The position numbers and the translations under genes are program-made. Below the pieces are notes generated by a model. That model did not search any database, had not been told where the DNA came from, and saw only the letters and a program-made list of their open reading frames with translations. A stretch of 64,000 nucleotides of DNA from Acinetobacter sp. ANC 3903 (GTDB lineage Bacteria; Pseudomonadota; Gammaproteobacteria; Pseudomonadales; Moraxellaceae). The stretch spans positions 62,001-126,000 of the forward strand of contig NZ_NEGA01000009.1 of assembly GCF_002135315.1 (NCBI RefSeq), given 5' to 3'. Below, one piece after another: positions 1 through 8,890 of the stretch. The first letter of the stretch is position 1. Every line of letters starts with the position of its first letter.

Positions 1-45
1 ATGGATCATTCATCTTTTTTTAAGTCAGGCTATAGTAGCAAATAA

Positions 46-69
46 AAAACCATGCCTAAGCATGGTTTT
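46..69 (-). terminator. Terminator of the lipocalin gene
   Basis: A perfect 10-bp stem (AAAACCATGC / GCATGGTTTT) with a four-base loop lies just past the lipocalin stop. Read on the minus strand it is followed by a run of T, as a Rho-independent terminator should be. It may also stop plus-strand transcription entering the window. Confidence 0.75.
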
Positions 70-94
70 GAACTTTTGTTAAATATTCAGTCTG

Positions 95-682
95 CTATTT
101 CATGGTCTGCTTGGTATGAATCACATCGCCCACGTCATAACCCACCGACTTGGCATATTCCAAATATTCGTTGACAACTGCCTGATCAGGTTGCGGGCTA
201 CGTGACAATACCCACATGTATTTGCGTCGCGGCTCACCGACTAATACCGTCTGATAGTTTTCATCCAGTTTAAGCACCCAATAATCACCGCGACCGAAAG
301 GTAACCAGCGGATCGCTTCAGGCAAGAAACTCACTTTTAATTTGCTATTAAACGGTGCATTTTGCACAAAAGCCTCACCAATAGACTGGTTTAGGCTACC
401 ATCTTTGCTGTAACAGCGGTTGTCTACAGCAACATTGCCATTCTCGTTCAAGGTATAAGTCGCAGTGACATCACGATCACACTTGTTCTGGAAATATAAA
501 GGTTTACGTGCCACTTCATACCAGACACCCAGATATTTATCCAGCTCGAGCTTTTCGACCGTTTTTAAAGGCTTGGTTTGTGCATAGGCCATGGTAGCCA
601 TACCCAGCCCCAATAATACCGCTCCACCTATGGCAATTTTTGCTATTTTATAGCCTGCTTTTGGAAGATTATTGGATGTCAT
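95..682 (-). CDS. Lipocalin family protein (Blc-like)
   Basis: This 195-residue protein belongs to the bacterial lipocalins, beta-barrel carriers of small hydrophobic ligands in the envelope. The diagnostic GxW motif is at residues 52-54 (YLGVWYEVAR), and the later conserved Tyr/Trp-rich strands (GDYWVLKLD, YMWVLSR) are present. The N terminus (about residues 12-34) is hydrophobic and ends in AYAQ, a signal-peptidase-I-type site. Unlike E. coli Blc there is no lipobox cysteine, so a soluble periplasmic or N-terminally anchored form is likelier than a lipoprotein. It stands alone before its own terminator. The family is clear; the ligand is unknown. Confidence 0.88.
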   Translation of the reverse strand: MTSNNLPKAGYKIAKIAIGGAVLLGLGMATMAYAQTKPLKTVEKLELDKYLGVWYEVARKPLYFQNKCDRDVTATYTLNENGNVAVDNRCYSKDGSLNQSIGEAFVQNAPFNSKLKVSFLPEAIRWLPFGRGDYWVLKLDENYQTVLVGEPRRKYMWVLSRSPQPDQAVVNEYLEYAKSVGYDVGDVIHTKQTMK

Positions 683-800
683 AAAAGTACCTTTCAGTCA
701 AAATTTCAAATTCTTAAAATGCTTATACATTTAAAAGTAACGATTTCGACTGCTTCATACTGTAGCGTTATGTAATGATTTTGCAATAAAAATCATCCAA

Positions 801-2825
801 CTAACTGAGCATTTGAGCTCTCAAGCGGACAATCTCGTCACGTAGTCGCGCTGCCTGTTCAAACTGCAATTCTTTCGAGGCTTTCAGCATCTCTTTTTCC
901 AGTTTGGACAAATGTTTTACCAGCAATTTAGGGTCTGCCAAAATGTGGCGTTCATCGGCACTTAAAGCACGGGCCTGATCCGAGATTTTCTCGTCAATTT
1001 GATCATCAGTCAGCACTTCACCGGTATCGATATCCTGGTTATTCTGACGCTTGGTACTTCGTGGTGTAATACCATGCAGGGTATTAAACTCAATCTGTTT
1101 GGCACGGCGCCGATCAGTTTCATCAATGGCTTTTTGCATGGAATCGGTGATCCGGTCGGCATACAAAATCGCTTTACCTTTCACATTACGCGCCGCACGA
1201 CCAATGGTCTGAATCAGTGAACGCTCAGAACGCAAGAAACCTTCTTTATCGGCATCCAGAATTGCCACCAGTGACACTTCTGGCATATCCAAACCTTCCC
1301 GCAGCAAGTTAATACCGACCAGTACATCATGCACACCGCTACGCAGCTCATGAATAATTTTGGTACGTTCTACGGTATCAATGTCTGAATGCAGATAAGC
1401 CACCTTAACGCCGTATTCTTTCAAATACGAGGTTAAGTCTTCCGCCATGCGTTTGGTCAAGGTCGTGACCAGAACACGTTCATCCAGTTCCTTGCGGATA
1501 TTGATTTCTGAAAGCACATCATCGACCTGAGTCAGCACTGGGCGAATTTCAATTTCAGGATCCAACAGCCCAGTTGGACGAACCACCTGTTCGGCAATTT
1601 GCTGCGATTTTTCCAGTTCATATTTTGCCGGGGTTGCACTGACATAAATCGTTGATGGAATAATGCGTTCCCATTCTTCAAATTGCATTGGACGGTTATC
1701 CAGCGCACTCGGTAAACGGAAACCATAATTGACCAGATTCTCCTTACGCGAACGGTCACCCTTATACATGGCACCGATTTGCGGAACGGTTACATGCGAT
1801 TCATCAATAATCAGCAAGGCATCATCCGGAATATAGTCAAATAATGTCGGAGGTGCTTCACCTGCCGGCCGACCGGATAAATGTCGTGAATAGTTTTCGA
1901 TACCGTTGGTATAGCCCAATTGTTGCATCATTTCCAGATCATAGCGGGTACGCTGTTCAATACGCTGTGCTTCCAGCAATTTGTCATTGGCCCGAAAGAA
2001 ACCTAAACGCTCCTGAAGTTCTTCGCGAATGGTGCCAATAGCACGGGTCAGATTGTCTTTTGGAGTGACATAATGACTTTTAGGATAAATCGTTACCCGT
2101 GGTACTTTACGCACCATTTTTCCGGTTAAAGGATCAAACCAGCGGATGGAATCGACTTCATCATCAAAGAGTTCAATCCGAATGGCATCCTGATCCGACT
2201 CGGCCGGGAAAATATCAATAATTTCACCGCGGATACGGTAAGTACCACGCAAGAATTCCAGCTCGTTACGGGTATATTGCATTTCAACCAGACGGCGAAT
2301 GATGTCATCACGACTGATCCGGTCACCCTGTACAATATGTAGCAACATGCTCATGTAGGCATTCGGATCACCCAGACCATAAATTGCAGAAACCGAAGCC
2401 ACGATAATGGCATCACGACGTTCTAGTAATGACCGTGTTGCCGAAAGCCGCATCTGGTCAATATGATCATTAATGGCGGAATCTTTTTCAATAAAGGTAT
2501 CGGAAGAAGGCACATAAGCTTCAGGCTGATAATAGTCATAATAACTGACAAAATATTCAACCGCATTATTCGGGAAAAATGACTTGAATTCACCATACAG
2601 CTGTGCAGCCAAGGTTTTGTTATGCGCCATAACAATAGTCGGACGCTGTAACTGGGAAATCACATTCGCCATGGTATAGGTTTTACCCGAACCGGTTACC
2701 CCGAGTAACAACTGGTCGTGATAGCCTTTTTGAATACCCTTGACTAATTTTTCAATGGCTTGTGGCTGATCACCCGCGGGCTGATAGCTGGTCACTAATT
2801 CAAAAGGTTGATGACTATCCGACAT
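801..2825 (-). CDS. uvrB: Excinuclease ABC subunit UvrB
   Basis: UvrB is the damage-verifying helicase-like subunit of nucleotide excision repair; it receives DNA from UvrA and recruits UvrC. The 674-residue product has the Walker A motif GVTGSGKT (residues 42-49), the tyrosine-rich beta-hairpin [12 protein letters not shown] (95-106) that inserts between strands, a DESH box near residue 340, helicase motifs including the QTIGRAARN region, and the C-terminal UVR coiled coil ([11 protein letters not shown]) that binds UvrC. Length is normal for the family. It is monocistronic; uvrA and uvrC are not nearby. No LexA-type box was identified upstream. Confidence 0.98.
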   Translation of the reverse strand: MSDSHQPFELVTSYQPAGDQPQAIEKLVKGIQKGYHDQLLLGVTGSGKTYTMANVISQLQRPTIVMAHNKTLAAQLYGEFKSFFPNNAVEYFVSYYDYYQPEAYVPSSDTFIEKDSAINDHIDQMRLSATRSLLERRDAIIVASVSAIYGLGDPNAYMSMLLHIVQGDRISRDDIIRRLVEMQYTRNELEFLRGTYRIRGEIIDIFPAESDQDAIRIELFDDEVDSIRWFDPLTGKMVRKVPRVTIYPKSHYVTPKDNLTRAIGTIREELQERLGFFRANDKLLEAQRIEQRTRYDLEMMQQLGYTNGIENYSRHLSGRPAGEAPPTLFDYIPDDALLIIDESHVTVPQIGAMYKGDRSRKENLVNYGFRLPSALDNRPMQFEEWERIIPSTIYVSATPAKYELEKSQQIAEQVVRPTGLLDPEIEIRPVLTQVDDVLSEINIRKELDERVLVTTLTKRMAEDLTSYLKEYGVKVAYLHSDIDTVERTKIIHELRSGVHDVLVGINLLREGLDMPEVSLVAILDADKEGFLRSERSLIQTIGRAARNVKGKAILYADRITDSMQKAIDETDRRRAKQIEFNTLHGITPRSTKRQNNQDIDTGEVLTDDQIDEKISDQARALSADERHILADPKLLVKHLSKLEKEMLKASKELQFEQAARLRDEIVRLRAQMLS

Positions 2826-3007
2826 ATTTTTCAGCTTCTATACAATAATGCAGTTTCAATAATATGAGGGTTAAAGCTCAACATTCAATATCAATGTTCC
2901 GATATTTAGTGCTGTCCTTATATTGAGAAAATTGCAGCATTTTTGTCTTGACCGCATGCGCATTCAATAGCAACATGAAACAAAGCATCGTGATCACAAT
3001 AAAGCCT

Positions 3008-3796
3008 ATGACTTACCATTACCATGACGAAAGTATTGTCAAAAATCTACCGGAAGATAGCGTTTTTGTCTTTGGCAGCAACATGGCAGGAAACCATGCA
3101 GGTGGGGCTGCGCGTACTGCCCTGCAACATTTTGGTGCAATGCAAGGCGTAGGACGTGGCTGGTCGGGTCAAAGTTATGCCATTCCAACTATGAATGAGC
3201 ATTTGCAGCAAATGCCCTTGTCGCAAATTCAGCACTATATTGATGACTTCAAGATTTATACCAAAAACCATCCGAAAATGACCTATTTCATTACCTCGGT
3301 GGGTTGCGGCATTGCCGGCTATAAAACCGAAGAAATTGCCCCAATGTTTAAGGGTATTTCACATAATGTGATTTTTCCTATTTCTTTCCGCCCTTTTGTA
3401 GAAAGAGCCTTACCCAAACTGACCCGTCATTTTCTTAGAACGGTATTTACTGATGAGGTTATTTTTTCCTCTCCAGATGAAGATATTACTGCCTGTTTAG
3501 ATTTGTCAGAAAATGAAAAAAGTGCCGCCCGCATTATTCTCAATACCCAAATCTACCCAACCGATAGCAATGGCCGTGATCGTAGTTTTGAAATTTCAGA
3601 CATTTTGCATGTGCTAAACGGCAAGATTTTTGACTGGCAAGACCATTCAGAAGGTTCAATGATGTTTGGCGGAGTGATTCTGGCCTTGCTGGAACTCTAC
3701 AATATCAACGAAAAAGACTTTATGGATGTCTGGCAAGGTGAACGTGAAATTTCTCCGCCCAAACCAGAAAACAAGGCCCGTAGAGCCAGCCGCTAA
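3008..3796 (+). CDS. Macro-like conserved protein (A1S_2505-type, phage non-structural-like)
   Basis: A 262-residue protein starting MTYHYHDES. I prefer this start over an upstream ATG at 2948 because the conserved part begins here. The N-terminal ~130 residues carry FVFGSNMAGNHAGGAAR, a G-V-G-R-G-W-SGQSYAIPT stretch and FITSVGCGIAGY, the pattern of a small family found in phages and bacterial chromosomes and often described as phage non-structural or macrodomain-like. The glycine-rich loops suggest nucleotide or ADP-ribose binding, but that is inference. The C-terminal half (about 140-250) is helical and unassigned. It is not in an operon and is followed by a terminator. Confidence 0.72.
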   Translation: MTYHYHDESIVKNLPEDSVFVFGSNMAGNHAGGAARTALQHFGAMQGVGRGWSGQSYAIPTMNEHLQQMPLSQIQHYIDDFKIYTKNHPKMTYFITSVGCGIAGYKTEEIAPMFKGISHNVIFPISFRPFVERALPKLTRHFLRTVFTDEVIFSSPDEDITACLDLSENEKSAARIILNTQIYPTDSNGRDRSFEISDILHVLNGKIFDWQDHSEGSMMFGGVILALLELYNINEKDFMDVWQGEREISPPKPENKARRASR

Positions 3797-3826
3797 GCTT
3801 TAATCTATTTCATAGAACCGATCTTG

Positions 3827-3855
3827 AAAGCCAGTTCCTGAATTGGCTTTTTTTT
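3827..3855 (+). terminator. Terminator after the macro-like gene
   Basis: The stem AAAGCCAGTT / AATTGGCTTT (one G-T pair) with a CCTG loop is followed by at least eight T residues, a strong Rho-independent terminator about 30 bases past the stop codon. Confidence 0.8.
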
Positions 3856-3989
3856 ATCCGCCTGATTTTTTATTTTGAGACACCCTGCTCATTAAAAATA
3901 CATATTATTTTACTTATCATATTATTTTAAAATCATTTTTTACATCATATACTTGATACTTAAATTCTAAAAAATAATGAGCGTCTTGA

Positions 3990-5447
3990 ATGGACATGCT
4001 GAACTCCCCCTTTTTTGAACTCTCTCCCGTTGCCATGTGGCTGGAAGACTATAGTGAAATCAAAAAACAATTTGATCTTTGGCGTAGTCAGGGCGTGCAA
4101 GATCTGTTCAGTTTCCTGCAACAAGATGAATCGCGTATTCTTGAATGCGCAAAAAAAATTAAATTATTAAAGGTCAATTCTAAAACCCTTGAACTTTATC
4201 AAGCCCAAGACTTTGAACATTTATCGCAAAACCTGGAATTAGTCTTTAAAGAAGACATGACAAAAACCCATATCCACGAACTTGTTGCGTTGTGGAATGG
4301 TGAAACCCGTTTTTCCAATCCCGCAGTAAACTATACCTTGAATGGCAAGCGCCTGGATATCCAGCTCAAAGGCCTTGTACTGCCGCAACATGAACAGGAT
4401 TTATCCTTGGTATTAATTACCACAGAAGATATCACTCATTACACTGAAGCCTGCCGTAGAGAAGAACGAAGCCGTCATATGGCAGAGGCACGCTTTACTT
4501 ATTCTCCAACCTCACTGTGGATAGAAGATTTCAGTCGTATTAAAATTAAATTGGATCAATTGCGTAAATTAGGCATTGAAGATTTTGCAACTTTTCTGGA
4601 TGTGCATAATGAATTTGTCATTGAATGCATCAAGGAAATTAAAGTCATTGATGTCAATCAAGCCACACTCGACCTGTTTGGTGCCCCGAGCAAAGATATT
4701 TTATTAAAAAATCTTCATATTGTTTTTGCTGAGGAAATGGTTCGAACTTTTCGGGAACAATTGATTGAATTGTGGAACGGTCATCTGCATCATCAACGTG
4801 AAGCGGTCAATTACGCGATTGATGGCAGCATTCGCCATGTGCTGCTGCAATTTACCGTATTTCCAGATTATCTGGATGACTGGAGCATTGTACAGGTTGC
4901 CCTGACTGATATTACCGCACGCAAAAAGGCTGAACATTATCTGGAATATTTAGGCAAACACGACGTACTCACCAAACTGTACAACCGTTCTTTTTATGTA
5001 GCAGAACTGAACCGGCTGGAACGCAATATATTACGTCCAGTCTCATGTATTTTTATGGATTTAAATGGATTAAAACAGCTGAATGACAGCGAGGGACATG
5101 ATGCAGGTGACAGTCTATTACGGCGTATGGGTAACATTCTTACCCAGCTGATTCAACATACCCGCTATTCAGCTTCACGTATTGGCGGAGATGAGTTTGT
5201 AGTCCTTTTACCGGGTGCAGATGAAGCCGCCTTACAAAATTGTTTGCAAAGTCTGCATGAGCTTTTATTGGTCGATAATCAATTTTATGCCAATCAGCCG
5301 ATCAGCCTGTCTATAGGTCATGCGACAAATTTTGAGCACGAACGGATTGAAGATATGCTTAAGCGTGCTGACCTGGACATGTATCGTCAGAAAAAGAATT
5401 ACTATCAGAATCATGATAGACGCAGTCAGCTTTCTAGCTCGGATTAA
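3990..5447 (+). CDS. Diguanylate cyclase with two tandem PAS-like sensor domains
   Basis: The 485-residue protein ends in a GGDEF domain (about 320-475) with the intact signature RIGGDEF (GGDEF at 399-403) and substrate-binding FMDLNGLKQLND, so it should make cyclic di-GMP from GTP. The residues before GGDEF read HTRYSAS, without the RxxD inhibitory site, so product inhibition is probably absent. The N-terminal part is an internal duplication: residues ~8-152 and ~168-312 align along their length (SPVAMWLEDYSEI with SPTSLWIEDFSRI, ELVALWNG with QLIELWNG, TTEDITHY with ALTDITAR). No membrane segments are visible, so it is cytosolic. The ligand of the sensor domains is unknown. Confidence 0.92.
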   Translation: MDMLNSPFFELSPVAMWLEDYSEIKKQFDLWRSQGVQDLFSFLQQDESRILECAKKIKLLKVNSKTLELYQAQDFEHLSQNLELVFKEDMTKTHIHELVALWNGETRFSNPAVNYTLNGKRLDIQLKGLVLPQHEQDLSLVLITTEDITHYTEACRREERSRHMAEARFTYSPTSLWIEDFSRIKIKLDQLRKLGIEDFATFLDVHNEFVIECIKEIKVIDVNQATLDLFGAPSKDILLKNLHIVFAEEMVRTFREQLIELWNGHLHHQREAVNYAIDGSIRHVLLQFTVFPDYLDDWSIVQVALTDITARKKAEHYLEYLGKHDVLTKLYNRSFYVAELNRLERNILRPVSCIFMDLNGLKQLNDSEGHDAGDSLLRRMGNILTQLIQHTRYSASRIGGDEFVVLLPGADEAALQNCLQSLHELLLVDNQFYANQPISLSIGHATNFEHERIEDMLKRADLDMYRQKKNYYQNHDRRSQLSSSD

Positions 5448-5477
5448 AGATTCATAACACCGGGTTATACAGCAATA

Positions 5478-5506
5478 AAAAAGCCATGGTCTGACCATGG
5501 CTTTTT
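5478..5506. terminator. Bidirectional terminator
   Basis: A 13-bp perfect stem (AAAAAGCCATGGT / ACCATGGCTTTTT) with a three-base loop lies between the convergent cyclase gene and the small minus-strand gene at 5518, and has T-runs on both strands. Confidence 0.88.
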
Positions 5507-5517
5507 ATATGGAGAAC

Positions 5518-5697
5518 TTAACGCTTGCCCATAGAGCGGCGCGTACCACGTGGCGGCATCCAGGTACGATCAGCATAGCGCTGGGGTTTAGGGCGTAAAT
5601 CTTCTAATACTTCATCGGAAGAATTTTCATCTGCCTTTTTAATTGGAAAAGGCAAATTCACAAGAGGCTTTTTCTTGGGAGTATTTTGGGTGCTCAT
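5518..5697 (-). CDS. Small hydrophilic protein of unknown function
   Basis: About 59 residues (MSTQNTPKKK...), or 62 if the GTG at 5706 is used. It is rich in Lys, Arg and Pro, with a basic C terminus (RGTRRSMGKR) and no membrane segment. It has its own terminator and an AT-rich upstream region, which supports a real gene. Neither start has a strong ribosome binding site. I do not recognise a domain. Confidence 0.6.
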   Translation of the reverse strand: MSTQNTPKKKPLVNLPFPIKKADENSSDEVLEDLRPKPQRYADRTWMPPRGTRRSMGKR

Positions 5698-6119
5698 ATG
5701 ATTCACTCAAGGATTTCTGCGACATATTGTACGGAAAAATACCTCGCAGTGCGAGGATTGGATTTTAGCTCATTGCGCAAGCACTTTATTCATGCCAGCA
5801 ATCCGCTATTTTTCACCGCATAGTAACAACAATTGATCACCTAAAACCTTCATATCACCGCTATGAAAGCGTTAAAAATATACAAATATTTTTTCACTTC
5901 TAGTTTATGTCTAACTAGCTAAAAATCGCATCAAACAGTAAAAATAACATGTTACATAAAATTGTTTTTCTCCATGTTATTGAAACAAAACAGCTAAATT
6001 TTTACACGAATACTACCAGATTAATGTTTTTTAATAACAGAATGATTTTTCTCTAAACATAGAATAAGAAAAGTGAACGAATAAAACGAATAAACGCAAA
6101 ATGGACATGGAGTCCCTGA
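5698..6119. other. Intergenic region upstream of the OmpW-type gene
   Basis: About 420 bases, strongly AT-rich towards 6000, with no convincing ORF. It must hold the divergent promoters of the small minus-strand gene and the porin gene. The only distinct structure is a hairpin CCTCGCAGTGCGAGG at 5742-5756 (7-bp arms), of unknown role. Confidence 0.5.
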
Positions 6120-7202
6120 ATGAAAAAAACATTACTTTGTATGATGTCGTCTCTTGCTGCCCTACCTGCCCTGAGCCATGCCGATTCCCCCTATTTCAGT
6201 TTAAAAGATGGGGATGGCTTTAAACGCTTTGCTGTTTCTGTAGGTGCACTGCATGTTATGCCTCAAGGTAAAGCTCAGCCTTTTCAGGTGAAGACTGCGG
6301 TTAAAAATGGTGAGGTTGCCAAGAATGGTGATATTCAAGTCGATACCGTACTCAACAATCTCAATCCAAAGGTGAATCAAACTGCACTCGCAGCAGCATT
6401 AAAAGGATTAGGCTATCTTAGTGGTGGTCAACTCAGTAGTGGACTGAGTGGTAGTTCAAAGATTCAGGGCTTAGAACAATGGAACAATCCGGGTACAGGT
6501 CTGGAGGCAGATGATGTCACTACACTGGGGATCATGACCAATTACTTCTTTACCGATCATGTTTCCTTTGAAATGAAGGCAGGCATTCCCCCCAAAGTGG
6601 ACTTACAGGGCAAAGGAAAAATTTATGCGCCCTTCTCTGCTGTGGCAACACCGCAAATTGGCAACTTGCCTTTAGAATTCCTCAATATTGATTTGCAAAA
6701 TGATATTTTTATTACCGATTTAGAAGCCCATGGACCTGCTGCGTCGGCACGTGCCTGGACGCCTGCCGTTGAACTCCAATATCACTTTGGTAAAACTGGT
6801 ATCAATAAATTCCGCCCTTATGTCGGTTTAGGGGTGATGTATGCTTACTTTAATGAACTGGAAATTAATCCGCGTACTGAACAAGATTTGATTGCAGCTG
6901 GTCATATGATTGCCAATATCAAACAAGGCTATGCCGGAGCTTCACTGGAAGGCAAACCAAGTAAAGCCAATCCTCAAGTAGACCTCGAAGCCACCGACGC
7001 TTTTGCTCCAATTGCCACTGTAGGTTTCACCTATGATTTTAATGAGCGCTGGTTTGCAGTGGGTTCAGTGTCTTATGCACATCTTAAAAATGAAACCACC
7101 ATTACCGTATCTGATGACAGGCTGGGTAAATTAATTACCTCCAAAGCGGATATTGAAGTCAACCCAATACTAGCTTATGCAGGGGTGGGCATTCGTTTTT
7201 AA
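6120..7202 (+). CDS. OmpW family outer-membrane protein (extended)
   Basis: A 360-residue beta-barrel precursor with a typical signal peptide (MKKTLLCMMSS...SHA, cleavage near residue 21) and an aromatic C terminus (AGVGIRF) suited to the BAM machinery. The core matches OmpW: TTLGIMTNYFFTDHVSFEM, the AGIPPK turn, FRPYVGLGVMYAYF, and NERWFAVGSVSYAHL near the end. OmpW proteins are usually about 210-230 residues; the excess sits mainly in residues ~45-130 and ~255-290, likely extended loops. Such channels pass small hydrophobic molecules. The start is supported by a GGAG ribosome site. Confidence 0.88.
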   Translation: MKKTLLCMMSSLAALPALSHADSPYFSLKDGDGFKRFAVSVGALHVMPQGKAQPFQVKTAVKNGEVAKNGDIQVDTVLNNLNPKVNQTALAAALKGLGYLSGGQLSSGLSGSSKIQGLEQWNNPGTGLEADDVTTLGIMTNYFFTDHVSFEMKAGIPPKVDLQGKGKIYAPFSAVATPQIGNLPLEFLNIDLQNDIFITDLEAHGPAASARAWTPAVELQYHFGKTGINKFRPYVGLGVMYAYFNELEINPRTEQDLIAAGHMIANIKQGYAGASLEGKPSKANPQVDLEATDAFAPIATVGFTYDFNERWFAVGSVSYAHLKNETTITVSDDRLGKLITSKADIEVNPILAYAGVGIRF

Positions 7203-7215
7203 GTTCACCCTGAAT

Positions 7216-7243
7216 AAAAAGGCGACTTTTTGTCGTCTTTTTT
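7216..7243 (+). terminator. Terminator of the OmpW-type gene
   Basis: The stem AAAAGGCGAC / GTCGTCTTTT with a short T-rich loop runs directly into a T-run 20 bases after the stop codon. Confidence 0.8.
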
Positions 7244-7357
7244 GTATTTATAAAACTTTCTATAACTTAATTTTATCTTTTGTTTCAATTTTATTTAATC
7301 GCCTCGCTCTTTATAATCGAATAACATAGCCACAACAAAACCCCGCATGGATGAATT

Positions 7358-8572
7358 ATGTCAGACACCCGTTTTTCCAAACCTCTGATTTATATGTTAA
7401 TTGGAAGTGCCATTATTCTGGCTTTGTCATTGGGTGTTCGTCATGCATTTGGCTTGTATCTTGTTCCAATGAGTCATGAATTTGGTTGGGGACATAATGT
7501 TTTTAGTCTGGCTATCGCCATGCAAAACCTGATTTGGGGTGCGGTACAACCGATTACCGGTGCTTTTGCCGATAAATATGGCAGTAAAATTGTGGTTGCT
7601 GTTGGGGGTGCACTCTATACCCTAGGTTTGTTGCTTATGGCTGTCAGCTCAACCGGATTATTACTGAATTTAAGTGTGGGATTGATCTTAGGTTTAGCAC
7701 TTTCTGCGACTTCTTTTCCGGTACTGCTTTCTGCCGTGGGGCGTGCTGCACATCCGGAAAAGCGCAGTCTTGCCATGGGCATTGCCAGTGCAGCAGGTTC
7801 TTTTGGCCAATTTATTATGCTGCCGTCCACCTTGCTCCTTTTACAAAGTGTAGGCTGGTCAGCAGCATTAATCGTCAGTGCCATTCTGATAGCTCTGATC
7901 ATTCCTCTGGCATGGCTACTCAAGGCACCGATGTATGTAGCCCCTCATGCTCTTGCCCAGACCAATAAACCGGCATTAAGCGTCAAAGAAATTTTGATTA
8001 TTACCAGAAATCACAAACCGTTCTGGTTCCTGTCTTTAGGCTTTTTTGTCTGTGGTTTTCAGGTGGTGTTTATTGGTATTCATTTACCGGGTTATCTGAT
8101 TGATCATGGTTTTGATGCCACCACAGGCACGATTTTCCTGGCCTTGGTCGGTTTATTTAATATTGTCGGCACCTATACCGCAGGCTGGCTGGGTGGAAAA
8201 TATTCAAAACCTTATTTGCTTATGGGTTTATATGGCCTACGTGGTATTGCCATTATTGGCTTTTTATTGCTGCCTTTGAGTACCTGGACAATTTACAGCT
8301 TCGGCATCATCATGGGTTTATTGTGGTTATCAACCGTACCGCTGACCAATGGTATTGTGGCCAATATGTTTGGGATAAAATACCTCAGCATGTTAAGCGG
8401 CATTGTATTTTTTACCCACCAAGTCGGTTCCTTCTTTGGCGGATGGCTGGGCGGTGTCAATCATGACATCACCGGTGACTACAATATGGTGTGGATTTTT
8501 TCCATTCTACTGAGCATATTTGGTGTATTGGTGCATTTCTTTGTCAATGAGGAGCATGTCATTCATGACTGA
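7358..8572 (+). CDS. MFS transporter
   Basis: A 404-residue, 12-helix major facilitator. Helix 1 begins near residue 12 (LIYMLIGSAIILALSLGVRHAFGLYL). The cytoplasmic loop 2-3 motif A is present as GAFADKYGSKIVV (about 68-80), and a central hydrophilic loop near 195-210 separates the two six-helix halves. This HAFG-LYL-P-M-E-GWG pattern is common in uncharacterised MFS members of the monocarboxylate/OFA side of the superfamily. The substrate cannot be deduced. The stop codon overlaps the start of a small membrane-peptide gene, suggesting coupled translation. Confidence 0.85.
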   Translation: MSDTRFSKPLIYMLIGSAIILALSLGVRHAFGLYLVPMSHEFGWGHNVFSLAIAMQNLIWGAVQPITGAFADKYGSKIVVAVGGALYTLGLLLMAVSSTGLLLNLSVGLILGLALSATSFPVLLSAVGRAAHPEKRSLAMGIASAAGSFGQFIMLPSTLLLLQSVGWSAALIVSAILIALIIPLAWLLKAPMYVAPHALAQTNKPALSVKEILIITRNHKPFWFLSLGFFVCGFQVVFIGIHLPGYLIDHGFDATTGTIFLALVGLFNIVGTYTAGWLGGKYSKPYLLMGLYGLRGIAIIGFLLLPLSTWTIYSFGIIMGLLWLSTVPLTNGIVANMFGIKYLSMLSGIVFFTHQVGSFFGGWLGGVNHDITGDYNMVWIFSILLSIFGVLVHFFVNEEHVIHD

Positions 8573-8699
8573 TTCTACCCTTGGACTAAGACTGGCGATT
8601 ATAGCTGCCTTATTGCTTTTATTCGCGTTTGCCATCTTTTTATGGCTCAAGACACCTGAACTGTTTGAGTATTTCAATCAAGCTTTCTGTGCCCACTAA
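8565..8699 (+). CDS. 44-residue single-pass membrane peptide
   Basis: The ATG at 8565 lies inside the last codons of the MFS gene and overlaps its TGA by eight bases. The reading frame gives MTDSTLGLRLAI... and stops at 8697-8699. Residues 8-29 are an almost uninterrupted hydrophobic segment, followed by a short polar tail ending CAH. Translational coupling and the transmembrane character suggest a small partner of the transporter. Function is unknown and expression unproven. Confidence 0.55.
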   Translation: MTDSTLGLRLAIIAALLLLFAFAIFLWLKTPELFEYFNQAFCAH

Positions 8700-8740
8700 A
8701 CTGCTGATTTTTAAACACAGCAACAGCTATTTTTACACTA

Positions 8741-8773
8741 AAAAATACAGTTTTTATTAAAAGCTGTATTTTC
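8741..8773 (+). terminator. Terminator after the MFS/small-peptide pair
   Basis: AAAATACAG and CTGTATTTT form a 9-bp stem around an A/T-rich loop, ending in a short T-run. Confidence 0.6.
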
Positions 8774-8890
8774 AATACATTAGTTAAATTTATGCATTTT
8801 TTCATAAACTTAGAATATTTTTTGATTTTTCAGCTGCTGCATTTTTTCTTAGATTGAGTGATAACGACAAAACAATCTGAGTAATAAACT

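Noticed and set aside
1..45. Short plus-strand frame MDHSSFFKSGYSSK ending before the first terminator.
   Set aside because: Fourteen codons only, cut by the window edge. It could be the end of an upstream gene or chance; nothing supports a call.
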